Below, piece by piece: positions 60,910-64,000 of a DNA stretch of 64,000 nt (position 1 is its first letter; each line of letters opens with the position of its first letter). Below the pieces are notes generated by a model, which was given only the letters and a program-made list of their open reading frames with translations, was not told where the DNA came from and searched no databases. Origin of the DNA: Morchella semilibera (taxonomy: Eukaryota > Ascomycota > Pezizomycetes > Pezizales > Morchellaceae); the NCBI GenBank assembly GCA_009192285.1, contig WBVU01000016.1, positions 62,001 to 126,000 on the forward strand, read 5' to 3'. Made by a program: the position numbers and the translations under genes.

Positions 60910-61989
60910 CTACAGCCTCGGTGGCCCCTCAACAATGAACCACCTCCTCACCCCATCCCCGCCATCCTCCCACCGCACCCTCCCCTCCCCCGCCAGCTTC
61001 TCCAATATCTGCACCACGCCCCTCTCCGCCGCCGCCGCCAGCTCCGGCCCCAGCCCTTGATACACCTCGGCGACGATCTCAGCGGCCGCGACGCCCTCGG
61101 ACCCGCCCCACAGCGCCGCCAGCTTCGCCCTCTCCTGGCGCCGCCTCAGCACCGCCAGCACCTGGTCCTCCCGGTTCTGCCGGTGCCGGATGTAGTACGC
61201 GATCTTCCTTTCCGCGTCGTCGACGGCGGCGCCGTGCGCGGGGTACAGCCTCGCCGCGCCCACGCCGGCCAGCTGCGCCAGCGACGCCATGTACGCCGCC
61301 AGATCCTCAAACACGGTTGTGCCGTGGCCTAACACGGTGTCGCCCGTGAGCAGCGCGTTCTCCTCGCGCAGGTGGAAGCACATGTGGTCGGGCGTGTGGC
61401 CGGGGGTGTGTAGCGCGGTTAGGGTCGCGCCGGGGACGCTGAAGGTCTGGCCGTGGGCGATGGGGTGCTGCGTGGCGGCGGGGGTGTGTTTGTGGACTTT
61501 TGTGGCGGGGGAGGAGGAGAGGAGGGCGGGGAGGCCGCCGACGTGGTCGCCGTGGTGGTGGGTTAGGAGGCAGGTGCTGATGGTGGCGCCCTCGGTGGTG
61601 AGGACGGACTGGAGCGTGCTGTGCCAGAGGGGGTGGCCGGCGGCGGTGTCGACTAGGATGCGGTTGGGGCCCGTGCCGAGGAGGTAGGTGTTTGTGCCTT
61701 GGAGGGTGAACTGCGGGGGTGTTAGGTGTGGCTGAGTGGGGTTGGGGGGCCTACTTACCTTTCCGGGGTTGTGGCCGAGTATTCGGATCACCGCTGGGGA
61801 GAGACGCTCTGATGCGGGGAGGGGGGGGAGACTGGCGAGCTGGGCAGCGAGGAACTCGTCATGGGCGGTCTTGGGCTCTGACATTGTATGTATTCTGTTC
61901 AAGAAGAAGAGGGGATGGTATTGATTGATCAGTCGAGGCCCTTTAGTTGCTGTTGTTGTTGTGAGTGCTCTTCGTGTGAGAGTGGACAT
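60910..61989 (-). CDS. LACTB2-like metallo-beta-lactamase-fold hydrolase
   Basis: Two exons (61989-61759 and 61710-60910) are separated by a 48-nt in-frame intron (GTAAGT...CCGCAG), giving 343 aa. If the intron is retained, the frame stays open and adds 16 Pro-rich residues. The MBL-fold metal site is clear: LLTHHHGDHVGGLPALL (THxHxDH), then HTPGHTPDHMCFHL, LLTGDTVLGHG and LYPAHGAAVDDAERKIAYY. The C-terminal helical region (HRQNREDQVLAVLRRRQERA) is the winged-helix-like extension of LACTB2 proteins. Human LACTB2 is a mitochondrial endoribonuclease, and related fungal proteins act as thioesterases in polyketide clusters; no polyketide synthase is nearby, so the housekeeping version is favoured. 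The first ATG gives an Arg/Thr-rich presequence, while an internal ATG at residue 36 would give a cytosolic form. Confidence 0.9.
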   Translation of the reverse strand: MSTLTRRALTTTTATKGPRLINQYHPLFFLNRIHTMSEPKTAHDEFLAAQLASLPPLPASERLSPAVIRILGHNPGKVSRPPNPTQPHLTPPQFTLQGTNTYLLGTGPNRILVDTAAGHPLWHSTLQSVLTTEGATISTCLLTHHHGDHVGGLPALLSSSPATKVHKHTPAATQHPIAHGQTFSVPGATLTALHTPGHTPDHMCFHLREENALLTGDTVLGHGTTVFEDLAAYMASLAQLAGVGAARLYPAHGAAVDDAERKIAYYIRHRQNREDQVLAVLRRRQERAKLAALWGGSEGVAAAEIVAEVYQGLGPELAAAAERGVVQILEKLAGEGRVRWEDGGDGVRRWFIVEGPPRL

Positions 61990-62537
61990 GAAGTTGAATC
62001 TGGAATATATTGGGAGGATCTAGGATCGAGGACTCGAGAGCTGATGTGATTTTATATACAAGGAGAAGGTTGTATTTACACCCAATCAATATGACGCAGA
62101 TATTTTTGATTACTTTTCTATTGCCATCCGTACCCGAGGTAACTTTTCTTTGTGGGGGGAGTCGCGTAATCAACAATGATCTCGTCTTCGTAAAAGTGCA
62201 GTCGGAGTCACAAGCAATCACACACAAAACCCACAAACCAATCATTTCCCTTCCCTCTGTCGGCTCATCACAGCAACTCACTCACCCTGGTAATGATCAC
62301 GCTTGCATAAAAAAAAATATGTATGAGGTGAAACAAAAAGCAAAAAAAAGAAATGGATTTAAATCGATTCCATTTGATGCCCGTACTGACTACTGCTACT
62401 ACTACTGTCCCGGGCATACACAGAAAAACACACACTTGATATACATCTATATCCATCCATCCACCCACCCACCACCACCCACCCGACCAAACCCAAAGAA
62501 AAAAAAAAAACACGCACGGGGGAGGAAGAGGGGACAT

Positions 62538-64000
62538 CTAGATGAGGTCGTGCTCGACGTGCAGATACTTCCTATCCTCCCTCTTCTCCTTCTCCGTCAT
62601 TGGCGGCAGATCATAGTATGTCGCAGGACTATCACCCCACCACCTCGTTAGCAGAAACCCCAAAACACACGCAAAGGAAGGAAGAAAGGGTAAAAGAGAA
62701 AAAAAAGAGAGACATACCGGAAGTGCCTGGTGTACTGATACGCCACCTCATCCACATTGTCCGGCGCAATCCCCAGGTCCGCAAACGTCTTCGCGCTAGG
62801 GTCAATAACCTGGTCGATAAACTCCCTCTCCACCTCATCGGGCGAGACCGTTGGCCACCACAGGTAGTCGAGCGCCCTCGCGATCGTCTTCAGCACTGGC
62901 TTCGGTAGGTTGATGTGGCGGCGCTTGTGGATGATGTCGCGGTCGACGATTTTTGCTAGCTCGGCCATGGAGTACTCCTGTGGGCCGTAGAGCTCAAACG
63001 TCTGCCCCGCCGTGGTGTCGTCGTACGCGATTGTTTGCAGGGCCTTGCCCACGTCCGTGACGTGCACGGGGCGGAAGCGCTGTGCCATGTTGTTGGCCGT
63101 AAACAGGTTGGTGATGGAGGCGAGCTTGAGCAGGAGGCGGTCCTCGAAGCCGAACATGGGCGAGGGGCGCACGATCGTCGTCTCTGGGAAGATCAGGCGG
63201 GCGTCTTCTTCGGCGCGGCCCTTTGTGGCATAGAACTTGGAGGGGGAGTTTGGGTTGGCGTTGTAGGATGAGACGTGGATGAAGCGGTCGACATCGTATT
63301 TGGCGACGGCTTCGGCGATGCGCTGCGTGCCTTCGACGTGGACGTCTTCATAGGTGAAATTCCTGTTATACCGTCAGCCGTAGCCTAAACGCAGCCTGTA
63401 GCAGTAAGAAGACGTACTTGGTGGTGTAGTCACGCCCGACGAGATTGAAGACTATGTCAGAGTGCCTTACGCTCTCCTCGATCGAGGGTGTGTTCCTCAG
63501 ATCAAACTCCTATTTCCCCCCCACGCGCAGATATCAGCGCCCGTCTCCAACCCATCTCCCCACACAGCCTTCTAGCTCCCTAAAGAATACTCACCACCAT
63601 GACAATTCTACCAAGATCCCCAGTGAGCTTGAGATGGCGCTTGGTCATCTCCTCACGGAACGGGACCACAACGGTGCACCCATTGCAAGCTGTCCCCCGC
63701 AACCTACATCAACACACATCCCGTATACCCTTTTCTTCTCCCGGGGGGAAGTACATACCGAGCTTGTTGACGATGTAACGCCCGAGGAATCCAGTAGCCC
63801 CAAAGACAGTTACGGTGTGACCTATATGCGTACTACAATTAGCAATCTGCGAGCCCAATCCCTCCGCCGCCATCATATATATCCGGGTACGAACCTCCAA
63901 TTGAAGACCTATCCACCCCCCACGCACACAGCATTAGCACCCACCCAAAGCAGCGACAGCGCAAGCACACACTCACCTCCCACCGCCCGGCTGGCGAATG
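62538..64000 (-). CDS. Complex I 40 kDa subunit (NDUFA9/NUO40), 5' end off window
   Basis: Seven exons are visible: 64000-63977, 63908-63895, 63821-63759, 63689-63595, 63509-63418, 63362-62718 and 62628-62538, giving 340 residues. The protein is an atypical short-chain dehydrogenase that binds NADPH in the matrix arm of NADH:ubiquinone oxidoreductase. The Rossmann motif VTVFGATGFLGRYIVNKL is split from its upstream neighbour by introns. CTVVVPFREEMTKRHLKLTG, IVFNLVGRDYTTKNFTYEDV, FIHVSSYNANPNSPSKFYAT and IVRPSPMFGFEDRLL follow the family order. The C-terminus YYDLPPMTEKEKREDRKYLH is the usual fungal end. One exon is only 14 nt (63895-63908); it is required to keep GRSSIGGHTVTV in frame. The start codon and presequence lie beyond 64000. 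Confidence 0.95.

Overview
The window is nuclear DNA of a filamentous ascomycete (Pezizomycotina). Short GT-AG introns, mostly 48-103 nt and often with a CTAAC-like branch site, interrupt most genes. Recognisable single-copy genes fit this: ubiquitin-S27a, VAC14, mitochondrial ATM1, the complex I 40 kDa subunit, a Swi5/Ace2-like zinc-finger factor and a fungal NLR. The wide, repeat-rich intergenic DNA might suggest Pezizomycetes, but that is only a guess; no rDNA or marker gene is present to settle it.

Layout. 1-8.8 kb is almost gene-free and dense in foldback repeats, with one weak candidate small membrane protein at 5.3 kb. 8.9-11.8 kb holds an enoyl-CoA hydratase (-) and an unknown 441-aa protein (+). 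15.2-19.5 kb is a large NLR (SesB-type hydrolase, NB-ARC, long disordered tail), followed tail to tail by a metaxin/FAXC-like GST (20.5-21.3 kb). 24.1-26.1 kb is the C2H2 factor (-). 28.1-28.8 kb is ubiquitin-S27a. 31.3-32.5 kb is a secreted protein. 35.4-36.8 kb is a monocarboxylate-type MFS transporter. 38.1-41.2 kb is VAC14. 44.7-48.6 kb holds ankyrin repeats followed by a CorA-like two-helix membrane module, possibly one gene. 50.9-51.3 kb is a 70-aa gene built from three short exons. 54.7-57.8 kb is ATM1 (11 exons, -). 59.6 kb is a small basic protein. 60.9-62.0 kb is an LACTB2-like metallo-hydrolase (-). 62.5-64.0 kb is the complex I subunit, running off the right edge.

There is no operon-like logic. 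Three unlinked products are probably mitochondrial or matrix-facing (ATM1, complex I subunit, LACTB2-like), and the hydratase also has a presequence-like N-terminus. The NLR and the ankyrin-CorA locus are accessory genes surrounded by hairpin repeats. The intergenic DNA carries a MITE family (three copies, TA target duplications), many unrelated foldbacks, long G/C homopolymers and a very frequent palindrome, TACATGTA. Exon joins given here were worked out by hand from splice signals, reading phase and remembered family sequence; no database search was possible.
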